A stretch of 16,535 nucleotides of DNA, from positions 1-16,535 of the forward strand of contig SFFS01000043.1 in NCBI GenBank assembly GCA_004557805.1, written 5' to 3'. Positions 7,146 through 13,237 of this stretch are shown here, in pieces; position 1 is the stretch's first letter, and every line of letters starts with the position of its first letter. A program made the translations under genes and the position numbers. Source of the DNA: Clostridiales bacterium (GTDB taxonomy: Bacteria; Bacillota; Clostridia; Christensenellales; Aristaeellaceae). The notes under the pieces are model-generated. The model saw only the letters and a list, made by a program, of their open reading frames with translations. It made no database searches and had not been told where the DNA came from.

Positions 7146-8249
7146 TCACTTCACCTCGAACCGGATGCGCTCTTCGGTTTCCTTTGCAAAGACGAAAATC
7201 TTATGCGGCTTGATCGCATAGCGAACGGTTTCCTGCTGCAGGCCGGGCATATGATCCGCGTCGATGATGGAGCGCACCGACGCGTTGAGCGACGCGGGAT
7301 GCGTGGAAACGACGCTCATATCGCGGCCCATGACCTCGATATTGGAAATATGGCACTTGAGCGGGCCGTTCTCGCTGAGCACAAAGCCTTCCGGCCGGAT
7401 GCCGACGGTGACTTCCTGCGCCTCCGCGCCGGGAACGTCCATGACGCAGTCGTCGCCGATGTACAGCTTCTCCGCCTCGATGCGGCCGGAGAACACGTTG
7501 ATCGGCGGCGTGCCGAGGAACTTGGCCACAAACAGGTTGGCAGGATTGTCGTAAACCTCCTGCGGCTTGCCGATCTGCTGCACCACGCCCAGCTTCATCA
7601 CAACGATCATATCGGAAATGGACATGGCCTCCTCCTGATCGTGCGTGACGAAAACGGTGGTGATGCCCGTTTCCTTCTGAATGCGCCGAATTTCCTCGCG
7701 GGTCTGCAGGCGCAGGCGCGCGTCGAGGTTGGAAAGCGGCTCGTCCAGAAGCAGCACGCGCGGCATTTTCACCAGCGCGCGCGCAATGGCCACGCGCTGC
7801 TGCTGGCCGCCGGAAAGCTCGCTGGGCTTGCGGTCGAGCAATTCTTCAATCTGCACCAGCCGGGCCGCCCCGTGCGCGCGTTCGATCATTTTCTCCTTGG
7901 GCATTTTGTCGGCGCCGGTCAGGTTCTGCAGCGGAAAGAGGATGTTCTGCAAAACCGTCATATGCGGATAAAGCGCATAGTTCTGGAACACCAGGCCGAT
8001 GCCGCGCTTTTCGGTGGAAAGCTGCGTCACATCGTCGTCCCCGAAGAAGATTTTGCCGGAGGTGGGCTTCTGCAGGCCGCTGATCATATACAGCGTAGTG
8101 CTCTTGCCACAGCCCGAAGGGCCGAGCAGGCCGATCAGCTTCCCGTCCGGAATTTCGAAGGTGAAGTCGTTTACCGCGACCACCTCCTCGCCGGATTTCT
8201 TGTTCCGGCTGGGAAAAATCTTGGTCAGGTTCTGCAAAACGATTTTCAT
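7146..8249 (-). CDS. ABC transporter ATPase, MsmX/UgpC/MalK type
   Basis: A 367-residue cytoplasmic ATPase that powers the importer. The nucleotide-binding domain has Walker A GPSGCGKST (43-51), Q-loop LVFQNYALYP (Gln89), signature LSGGQQQR (145-152), Walker B VLLLDEP (165-171), D-loop SNLDARLR and switch His203 in VTHDQEEAMS. The C-terminal third (from about 240) is the TOBE/regulatory domain of carbohydrate-type ATPases, containing VTVGIRPEGFVL. Length equals that of MsmX/UgpC (about 365). The start ATG at 8249 follows AAAGGGG. Having its own dedicated ATPase gene in the operon is less common in Bacillota, where MsmX is often shared between importers. It is followed directly by the UgpA-type permease gene. 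Confidence 0.97.
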   Translation of the reverse strand: MKIVLQNLTKIFPSRNKKSGEEVVAVNDFTFEIPDGKLIGLLGPSGCGKSTTLYMISGLQKPTSGKIFFGDDDVTQLSTEKRGIGLVFQNYALYPHMTVLQNILFPLQNLTGADKMPKEKMIERAHGAARLVQIEELLDRKPSELSGGQQQRVAIARALVKMPRVLLLDEPLSNLDARLRLQTREEIRRIQKETGITTVFVTHDQEEAMSISDMIVVMKLGVVQQIGKPQEVYDNPANLFVAKFLGTPPINVFSGRIEAEKLYIGDDCVMDVPGAEAQEVTVGIRPEGFVLSENGPLKCHISNIEVMGRDMSVVSTHPASLNASVRSIIDADHMPGLQQETVRYAIKPHKIFVFAKETEERIRFEVK

Positions 8250-8264
8250 TGGCTACCCCTTTCT

Positions 8265-9026
8265 TCAGTACGGCTGCGCCGCGGCTTTTTCCGCGTGCAC
8301 TTTTTCTTTATACGCAATCAGCGCCTCCCGGCTTTCAAAGATCATCTGGCTGGGCAGGTCGATTTCCACCGTGCCGGCCAGCAGATCGTGAACGGGCGTA
8401 TGATAATAAGTGGCCAACAGCAGCGTCAGCTGCAAAACGGCCAGTCCCAAAAGAACGATCGTTCCCGCAAGGCCGATGCTTCCGAAATACAGCATCAGCA
8501 GAATGAACACGGGCACCATCGTCCCGATTGCGTACTTTCCAAGAAACGTGCGGATAAAAAGGGCCGTGGCGCTTACGCGCACCCCGTCGGCGCGCATCAG
8601 ACCAAGGCTGAAAATTTTCTTGCCCAGCGTCTGCCCGTTTTTCATGAGCAGCGGCACGGCATATTCAAGAATTGCAAAAGCCAGAAGAAGGCTCATCGCC
8701 GTAATCGCGGCGGTCAGGCGAATCATCATATTATAGGCGCGCACGGCAGCTTCGTCGGCACCCAGAGCCGCATACGCCTCGCGCAGCCGCTCGTTCTCAT
8801 CGCCGGTCAGCGCGTCGTATTCGGAAAGGCTCAGCGAAAAATCGACCCCATATTCCGCTCCGTATTTTTCATAGGCGGCGTTGAGGGTGCCGAGATAACC
8901 GTCGTATCCCAGCGCGGCGGAAAGGCACAACGCCAGCAGCACCGCTGCGATCCCCAGCAGAATCGCATCAAAGAGGAATGCGGAAATCCGCTTCCACAGG
9001 CCCGCCCTCTGTACGCTGAAAGTCAT
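8265..9026 (-). CDS. RDD family membrane protein
   Basis: A 253-residue predicted membrane protein. The start is the ATG at 9026, with AAAGGAA upstream; sequence before it is promoter DNA, though the frame stays open to 9182. The RDD signature appears as QRAGLWKRISAFLFDAILLG (6-25, Arg13 and Asp20), a second helix region at 102-125, NGQTLGKKIFSLGLMRADG (130-148), and the closing HDLLAGTVEID (213-223). Hydrophobic segments lie at about 14-38, 104-126, and 167-206. Between the first two is a long, acidic extracytoplasmic loop (40-100), larger than in short RDD proteins. It is the first gene of the operon, 15 bases before the ATPase gene. RDD proteins are poorly understood; some are linked to ion exchange. 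A link to the importer is inferred from position only. Confidence 0.85.
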   Translation of the reverse strand: MTFSVQRAGLWKRISAFLFDAILLGIAAVLLALCLSAALGYDGYLGTLNAAYEKYGAEYGVDFSLSLSEYDALTGDENERLREAYAALGADEAAVRAYNMMIRLTAAITAMSLLLAFAILEYAVPLLMKNGQTLGKKIFSLGLMRADGVRVSATALFIRTFLGKYAIGTMVPVFILLMLYFGSIGLAGTIVLLGLAVLQLTLLLATYYHTPVHDLLAGTVEIDLPSQMIFESREALIAYKEKVHAEKAAAQPY

Positions 9027-9063
9027 GCCGTAATTCCTTTCTGAAAAAACATCATACATTGCT

Positions 9064-9069
9064 ATTATA
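9064..9069 (-). promoter_or_regulatory. -10 box of the RDD/ABC/nuclease operon promoter
   Basis: A perfect TATAAT on the minus strand, about 38 bases before the RDD start codon. No good TTGACA is seen 16-18 bases upstream (the best is TGGCTT), so activation or an alternative -35 may be needed. No convincing cre site was recognised nearby. Confidence 0.6.
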
Positions 9070-9070
9070 A

Positions 9071-9319
9071 AGTATTTTTCCAAAAAAGCCATACCACGCC
9101 CGCATTTTGTCCGGCACGGAAAACAAAGCTGCAAAAAACCGCCCGTCTGCATCCTTCCGCAGAATTCCGTCATTTTTTGCATGCCGGCGCGGCAAGTTTG
9201 CGCGATGTAACCAATCCTTCCCGTTTGCAGATTGGCGGATCGCTTCTCCCGAAATTCATTTTTCGGATTCTGTTGCGTCCGCGCCCCGCGCGGCGGCGGC
9301 GAAAATTTTGCCGCATATG
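9071..9319. other. intergenic stretch, no gene seen
   Basis: About 250 bases between the operon promoter and the terminator of the regulator gene. I see no supported coding region, no tRNA and no clear binding site. It is A/T-richer than the genes, as expected of upstream promoter DNA. Confidence 0.5.
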
Positions 9320-9358
9320 AAAAAAAAGAAACGGGCTGCGGCGTTTTTCCGCGCCCTG
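9320..9358 (-). terminator. intrinsic terminator of the regulator gene
   Basis: On the minus strand GGGC-GCGG, a seven-base loop, then CCGC-A-GCCC form an eight-pair stem with one bulged A, followed by GTTTC and eight Ts (9327-9320). It lies about 40 bases after the regulator stop codon. A competing palindrome, TTTTCCGCG-CCCTG-CGCGGAAAA at 9345-9367, overlaps it. Confidence 0.8.
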
Positions 9359-9398
9359 CGCGGAAAATTCATCCGTAACCCGTTGCTTCATCCGGCGC

Positions 9399-9755
9399 TC
9401 AGAACTGCCGCAGCTTTTCGAGGCTCTCCTCGCTCAGCGCGCTCATCAGCGCGAACGCTGCGCTCACGCACTCCTCCGGCGGCAGGCTGTATTGCCGCGC
9501 AAAGAGCATCGTCAGATCGTCGCGGCGCGTTTCCATCGCGCGCGCCATAGCCCTGCCCTCTTCGGTCAGATGCACGTCGCCGTACAGTTCCTTCTGGATC
9601 AGCCCCTTTTCCTGGAGCACCTCCAGCGAACGGTGAACCGTCGGCCGCTTGACGCCCAGAAGCCGCGCCACGTCCTTCGATGCGACCGACTCAAAGCTCT
9701 CGGACAGCACCAGCACCGCCAGCAGACAGCGGATCAGGGAGGTGGACATCGCCAT
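9399..9755 (-). CDS. DtxR/MntR-like winged-helix regulator without family metal ligands
   Basis: A 118-residue cytoplasmic DNA-binding protein. The winged helix is clear: KDVARLLGVKRPTVHRSLEV (27-46) is the helix-turn-helix, followed by KGLIQKELYGDVHLTEEG as the wing. The rest, ARAMETRRDDLTMLF and ALSEESLEKL, aligns without gaps to the MntR/DtxR second domain. However, the positions equal to MntR H77, E99, E102 and H103 are Arg, Phe, Met and Ser, and the N-terminal D8/E11 positions also appear lost. It is shorter than MntR (142) and DtxR (226). It could therefore sense something else, or be better called MarR-like. The start is ambiguous: ATG 9755 (3 bases after GGAG) or ATG 9749 (9 bases). 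It follows the feo terminator by about 20 bases, so it is probably expressed by readthrough and likely regulates feo. Confidence 0.82.
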   Translation of the reverse strand: MAMSTSLIRCLLAVLVLSESFESVASKDVARLLGVKRPTVHRSLEVLQEKGLIQKELYGDVHLTEEGRAMARAMETRRDDLTMLFARQYSLPPEECVSAAFALMSALSEESLEKLRQF

Positions 9756-9775
9756 TCGCTCCTTTCTCTCGATAC

Positions 9776-9810
9776 AAAAAGGGGGAATGCGGGGCGTTCC
9801 CGCATCCCCC
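9776..9810 (-). terminator. strong intrinsic terminator of the feo operon
   Basis: On the minus strand GGGGGA-TGCGGG and CCCGCA-TTCCCCC form a long GC-rich stem with a short loop and a small bulge, followed by five Ts. It begins 11 bases after the Cys-rich peptide stop and ends about 20 bases before the regulator start codon. Confidence 0.88.
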
Positions 9811-9821
9811 TGAAGGGTTAC

Positions 9822-9953
9822 TCAGTGGCATCCTTTGCAATGAGCGCAATCGCCGCCGCAGGCAGATTTGCCTTTTTTCTTATCTCTGACCATGCCGTAC
9901 ACGATTGCACCAACGATCGCAATCAGGATAATGCCGACGATTGCAGTTGCCAT
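9822..9953 (-). CDS. FeoB-associated Cys-rich membrane peptide
   Basis: A 43-residue reading frame too short for most gene callers. Residues 3-20 (TAIVGIILIAIVGAIVYG) form one membrane segment; the tail is basic (RDKKKGK) and then Cys-rich: SACGGDCAHCKGCH, with four cysteines at 32, 36, 39 and 42. This arrangement, one N-terminal helix plus a C-terminal Cys cluster and a place directly after feoB, is the hallmark of the FeoB-associated Cys-rich protein family. Its ATG at 9953 is one base after the feoB stop, so translation is probably coupled. The cysteines may bind Fe2+ and hand it from the FeoB pore to the cytoplasm; this role is proposed for the family rather than proven. Confidence 0.87.
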   Translation of the reverse strand: MATAIVGIILIAIVGAIVYGMVRDKKKGKSACGGDCAHCKGCH

Positions 9954-9954
9954 T

Positions 9955-12459
9955 TTACATGCTCACTTTCTGCGTAAGATGCGCGTCGTCGTAGGGGTTC
10001 TTGCGAACCAGGAAGTACACCAGCGCTGCCAGCGCCGCAATGGCGATCACCGTAGCCACGCCGAACGTCCCCTCGAACATCAGGCCCAGCTGATAGATGA
10101 TGAACGAAACCACATACGCGAAGCCGCACTGATAGCCGATCGCAGCCCAGGTCCACTTGGCGTTGTTCATTTCGCGCTTGATCGCGCCGATGGCCGCGAA
10201 GCACGGAGCGCACAGGAGGTTGAAGGTCAGGAAGGTGAAGCCGGACAGCTGCGTGAAGGCAGTGGCGATGGTGGCGTACACGGACGCGTCTCCGCCGCCG
10301 TAGAGGATGCCCAGCGTGCCGACGATGTTTTCCTTGGCCACAAGGCCGGTGATGGAAGCCACGGCCGCCTGCCAGTTGCCCCAGCCGAGGGGTTTGAAGA
10401 TCCAGGCGATCGCGCCGCCGATGGCCGCGAGGATGGAGTAGTTGATTTCATCTTCGCTCAGCATGCGGAAGCTTCCGTCAACCCATCCGAAGTACGTGGT
10501 GAACCAGACGAAGATCGTGGACAGCAGGATGATCGTGCCGGCCTTCTTGATGAAGCTCCAGCCACGCTCCCACATGCTGCGCAGCACGTTGCCAAGCGTC
10601 GGCCAGTGATAGGCTGGCAGTTCCATGACGAACGGAGCCGGGTCGCCGGCGAACATCTTGGACTTCTTGAGCATGATGCCGGAGACGATGATCGCGGCCA
10701 TGCCGATGAAGTAAGCGGAGGTAGAAACCAGAGCGGAGCCGCCGAACAGCGCGCCGGCGATCATCGCGATGAAGGGAACCTTCGCGCCGCAGGGGATGAA
10801 GGTCGTGGTCATGATCGTCATGCGGCGATCGCGTTCGTTTTCAATGGTACGGCTGGCCATGATGCCAGGGATGCCGCAGCCGGTGCCGATGAGGATCGGG
10901 ATGAAGGACTTGCCGGACAGGCCGAACTTGCGGAACACACGGTCAAGCACGAAGGCGATACGGGCCATATAGCCGCACGCTTCGAGGAAGGCCAGCAGCA
11001 GGAACAGCACCAGCATCTGCGGCACAAAGCCGAGAACCGCGCCGACGCCCGCTACGATACCGTCGAGGATCAGGCCGCTGAGCCAGTCGGCGCAGCCGAT
11101 CTTTTCAAGACCGTTGCCGATGAGCACCGGAATGCCGGGCACCCACACGCCGTAGGTGGAAGTGTCGGGGGCGCCGTAGCCTTCCTTATATTCGGTGTCG
11201 AGGTACTGCGCAACCGCATCTTCCAGCTGCGCCTTGGTGGTGTCGGGAACCTCGGTCACTTCGAGGGTCTCTTCGTCTTCCAGCTCGTAGGTAACGTTCG
11301 CGTCGTCAGGCGTGGCGGCGACGAGTTCTTCCAGAGCCGTCTTGGCGGCTTCTTCAGAATACTCTTCCGACTCGCTGTCGAGCGCCGCGCTCATTTCCTC
11401 GGTGCCATACTGGCCGAGGAACGCCGCGATGATCTGATCGCTGTCGCCGTAATTCTCGGCGGCTTCTTCATACTGCTTGGAGCCGATGCCGAACAGGTGC
11501 CAGCCGTCTCCGAACACGCCGTCGTTGGCCCAGTCCGTCGCCATGCTGCCGACGGTGACCATCGAGATGTAATACACCAGGAACATCACGACCGCGAAAA
11601 TCGGCAGGCCCAGCCAGCGGTTGGTGACCACACGGTCGATCTTATCAGAAGCGGAAAGCTTTCCGGCGTTCTTTTTCTTGTAGCAGGCCTTGATCACCTG
11701 AGCGATGTATACGTAGCGCTCGTTGGTAATGATCGACTCGGCGTCGTCGTCCAGCTCCTTCTCGGCGGCGGCGATATCGCCCTCGATGTGCTTCATCGTC
11801 TCGGCCGGAATGCTCAGCTGCTCGAGCACCTTGCTGTCGCGCTCGAAGATCTTGATGGCGTACCAGCGCTGCTGCTCGGCGGGCTTGTTGTGAAGCACCG
11901 CTTCTTCAATGTGCGCGATGGCATGCTCGACAGGGCCGGAGAACGTGTGCATCGGCACGGTCTTCACGCCGGCCTTGGCGGCCGCGACGGCGGCTTCGGC
12001 GGCTTCCATGATTCCCTCGCCCTTCAGCGCGGAAATCTCCATCACCTTGCAGCCCAGCTGACGGGACAGCTCCGCGATGTTGATCTTGTCTCCCTGCTTG
12101 CGCACGACGTCCATCATGTTCACAGCCACGACGACCGGAATGCCCAGTTCGGTCAGCTGCGTGGTCAGGTACAGGTTGCGCTCGAGGTTCGTGCCGTCGA
12201 TCAGGTTCAGGATCGCGTCCGGACGCTCGGTGATGAGGTAGTTACGGGAGACGACTTCCTCCATCGTGTACGGGGAAAGGCTGTAAATGCCCGGCAGGTC
12301 CATGATGACGACGTCGTCATGCTTCTTCAGCCGGCCTTCCTTCTTTTCGACGGTAACGCCCGGCCAGTTGCCCACAAACTGGTTCGAGCCGGTCAGCGCG
12401 TTGAACAGCGTTGTCTTGCCGCAGTTCGGGTTGCCTGCCAGCGCAATTTTAATGGCCAT
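9955..12459 (-). CDS. feoB: ferrous iron transport protein B
   Basis: A GTPase-linked inner-membrane Fe2+ transporter, 834 residues from the ATG at 12459 (AAGGAGG 11 bases upstream; the frame extends upstream to 12498 without homology). The G domain has G1 GNPNCGKTT (9-17), G3 DLPG (54-57), G4 NMMD (114-117) and G5 SALKG (143-147). A helical GDI-type spacer follows, then the membrane core: GCGIPGIMASRT (527-538), FIPCGAKVPF (554-563, Cys557) and LLCAPCFAAIGAIKRE (748-763), the conserved Gate regions. The family norm is 700-770 residues; the extra length is an acidic, Glu/Asp/Ala-rich insert at about 330-436 after the first membrane helix. It follows two feoA genes and precedes the Cys-rich peptide, forming a standard anaerobe-type iron operon under likely DtxR-type control. 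Confidence 0.97.
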   Translation of the reverse strand: MAIKIALAGNPNCGKTTLFNALTGSNQFVGNWPGVTVEKKEGRLKKHDDVVIMDLPGIYSLSPYTMEEVVSRNYLITERPDAILNLIDGTNLERNLYLTTQLTELGIPVVVAVNMMDVVRKQGDKINIAELSRQLGCKVMEISALKGEGIMEAAEAAVAAAKAGVKTVPMHTFSGPVEHAIAHIEEAVLHNKPAEQQRWYAIKIFERDSKVLEQLSIPAETMKHIEGDIAAAEKELDDDAESIITNERYVYIAQVIKACYKKKNAGKLSASDKIDRVVTNRWLGLPIFAVVMFLVYYISMVTVGSMATDWANDGVFGDGWHLFGIGSKQYEEAAENYGDSDQIIAAFLGQYGTEEMSAALDSESEEYSEEAAKTALEELVAATPDDANVTYELEDEETLEVTEVPDTTKAQLEDAVAQYLDTEYKEGYGAPDTSTYGVWVPGIPVLIGNGLEKIGCADWLSGLILDGIVAGVGAVLGFVPQMLVLFLLLAFLEACGYMARIAFVLDRVFRKFGLSGKSFIPILIGTGCGIPGIMASRTIENERDRRMTIMTTTFIPCGAKVPFIAMIAGALFGGSALVSTSAYFIGMAAIIVSGIMLKKSKMFAGDPAPFVMELPAYHWPTLGNVLRSMWERGWSFIKKAGTIILLSTIFVWFTTYFGWVDGSFRMLSEDEINYSILAAIGGAIAWIFKPLGWGNWQAAVASITGLVAKENIVGTLGILYGGGDASVYATIATAFTQLSGFTFLTFNLLCAPCFAAIGAIKREMNNAKWTWAAIGYQCGFAYVVSFIIYQLGLMFEGTFGVATVIAIAALAALVYFLVRKNPYDDAHLTQKVSM

Positions 12460-12500
12460 GTGATCTTCATCCTCCTTGCTCATTCTCTCGGCAATCATCA

Positions 12501-12516
12501 GTTAGCACAGGCTAAC
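12501..12516. promoter_or_regulatory. perfect inverted repeat, DtxR-type operator candidate
   Basis: GTTAGC-ACAG-GCTAAC is a perfect 6-bp inverted repeat in the 76-base gap between feoA and feoB. The GGTTAGC half-site matches the core of DtxR/IdeR boxes, although the 4-base spacer differs from the classic 19-mer. It could also fold in the mRNA. Confidence 0.5.
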
Positions 12517-12520
12517 CATT

Positions 12521-12545
12521 AGTGAAATAAAAACCTTATTTCACT
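12521..12545 (-). promoter_or_regulatory. A/T-rich hairpin over the feoA stop codon
   Basis: AGTGAAATAA and TTATTTCACT form a perfect 10-bp stem with a 5-base loop. The arm on the 5' side (minus strand) contains the last codons and TAA stop of feoA. It has no U-tract, so it is more likely an mRNA processing or stability element between feoA and feoB than a terminator. Confidence 0.5.
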
Positions 12546-12757
12546 TCGATCAGTTCCGCGTCGGCTTTGCGCACGCTCAGCTCATAGCCGCGCACGGTCA
12601 GCTCCATCGGATCGCCCAACGGCGCAACCTTGCGCACGAACACTTCCGTGCCCTTGGTCAGGCCCATGTCCATGATGCGCCGCTTGAGCGCGCCTTCGCC
12701 GTGCAGCTTTTCGATCACTGCGGTCTCGCCGATCTTGACGTCCTTGAGTGTCTTCAT
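12536..12757 (-). CDS. feoA: ferrous iron transport protein A
   Basis: A 73-residue cytoplasmic protein with the FeoA SH3-like fold. It shows TLKDVKIGETAVIEKLHGEG at the start, ALKRRIMDMGLTKGTEVFV, the typical helix plus MGL-KGT turn, then PLGDPMELTVRGYELSVRKADAELI, where the PLGDP-E--VRGY--S-R motif is diagnostic. Length is normal (about 75). The ribosome site AGGAGAAGAAGG precedes the ATG at 12757. FeoA binds FeoB and is needed for Fe2+ uptake, perhaps by regulating its GTPase. It lies between the second FeoA-like gene and feoB in one operon. Confidence 0.94.
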   Translation of the reverse strand: MKTLKDVKIGETAVIEKLHGEGALKRRIMDMGLTKGTEVFVRKVAPLGDPMELTVRGYELSVRKADAELIEVK

Positions 12758-12782
12758 TCCTTCTTCTCCTCTCTGATTTTGG

Positions 12783-12995
12783 TCAAACCATAATGCGCAT
12801 GGCCATGGTTTTATCCAGTGCTACCCGGCTTTCCTTTACGGAAAGAATCAGGTTGCCGCCAAGCTCGCTGACCACCGTGACCTCCGTGCCCACCACGAAG
12901 CCCAGCTCCGAAAGGTGCTGGCGAACGTCGTCGCGCCCGTTGATCTTCTTGATGATATTCACATCGCCCACGTTTGCCATTCCTAATGGCATCAT
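12783..12995 (-). CDS. feoA: second FeoA-domain protein
   Basis: A 70-residue FeoA-type SH3-like protein, first gene of the feo operon. It reads MMPLGMANVGD, then INGRDDVRQHLSELGFVVGTEVTVVSELGGNLILSVKESRVALDKTMAMRIMV; the HL-ELGFV-GTEV turn and SRVALD---A-RI ending are shared by the FeoA paralogues that accompany FeoAB in Clostridia. It lacks the PLGDP-E motif of the other FeoA. Start: ATG at 12995, eight bases after GGAGG; a TTG at 13010 and an ATG at 13001 in the same frame overlap or crowd that site, and the ATG at 12992 is also possible. Two FeoA proteins per operon suggest a heteromeric FeoA partner for FeoB, but this is inference. Confidence 0.9.
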   Translation of the reverse strand: MMPLGMANVGDVNIIKKINGRDDVRQHLSELGFVVGTEVTVVSELGGNLILSVKESRVALDKTMAMRIMV

Positions 12996-13010
12996 TTGCA
13001 TTCCCTCCAA

Positions 13011-13025
13011 TTAGAAAAAATCTAA
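13011..13025. promoter_or_regulatory. inverted repeat in the feo leader
   Basis: TTAGA-AAAAA-TCTAA is a perfect inverted repeat (6 of 7 pairs when extended one base further each side) just upstream of the ribosome site. It is likely either an operator half-site pair or a leader hairpin. It shares TTAGA/TCTAA with other motifs in this promoter region. Confidence 0.5.
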
Positions 13026-13051
13026 CTCACGGGGTTTCTATCGATCAGAGG

Positions 13052-13069
13052 GGTTAATTTCCTCTAACC
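13052..13069. promoter_or_regulatory. operator candidate near the feo transcription start
   Basis: GGTTA-ATTTCCTC-TAACC is an 18-bp inverted repeat that starts just after the expected transcription start of the feo promoter. Its position would block initiation if bound. The GGTTA/TAACC halves resemble DtxR-family boxes. Confidence 0.55.
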
Positions 13070-13076
13070 GGCACGT

Positions 13077-13105
13077 AGTTTAACACGGCTAACCTCCGTT
13101 GTCAA
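13077..13105 (-). promoter_or_regulatory. feo operon promoter
   Basis: On the minus strand a perfect TTGACA (13105-13100), a 17-base spacer, and TAAACT (13082-13077; four of six to consensus). The expected start is near 13070, giving a leader of about 75 bases. The spacer holds GGTTAGCC (13094-13087), the core of DtxR/IdeR boxes, so the repressor could sit between the two hexamers. Confidence 0.85.
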
Positions 13106-13135
13106 CCCTCTTTTTCGCATTTTTCTGCAATTTTT

Positions 13136-13151
13136 TTAGAGCAAGTTAGAG
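13136..13151. promoter_or_regulatory. tandem TTAGAG half-sites upstream of the feo promoter
   Basis: TTAGAG occurs at 13136-13141 and 13146-13151, exactly 10 bp apart, one helical turn. The same TTAG(A/C) element recurs in the other feo sites, which suggests a cooperative regulator array. Confidence 0.4.
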
Positions 13152-13199
13152 TCGATGAAAAATATCCATTTCCGTGCGGTGTTTTTGTCGCGTGCGCAC

Positions 13200-13225
13200 G
13201 AAAAAAGCGGGGTTCCTCCCCGCTG
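13200..13225 (-). terminator. intrinsic terminator of the CCA-transferase gene
   Basis: On the minus strand AGCGGGG-AGGAA-CCCCGCT, a perfect 7-bp GC-rich stem, followed by TTTTTTC. It lies 13 bases after the stop codon of the nucleotidyltransferase and insulates it from the feo promoter. Confidence 0.9.
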
Positions 13226-13237
13226 AAAAAGCCGGCG

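Noticed and set aside
7137..9044. 635-codon open frame on the plus strand
   Set aside because: Antisense to the ABC ATPase and RDD genes, no recognisable domain, low-complexity charged composition.
9345..9367. TTTTCCGCG-CCCTG-CGCGGAAAA palindrome as a terminator
   Set aside because: Ts precede and As follow the stem on both strands, so there is no U-tract after it; the overlapping 9320-9358 fold is the better terminator.
9868..12522. 884-codon open frame on the plus strand opposite feoB
   Set aside because: It is the antisense shadow of feoB in GC-rich DNA; the product is His/Arg/Gly-rich with no family motif, and the minus-strand frame is a full FeoB.
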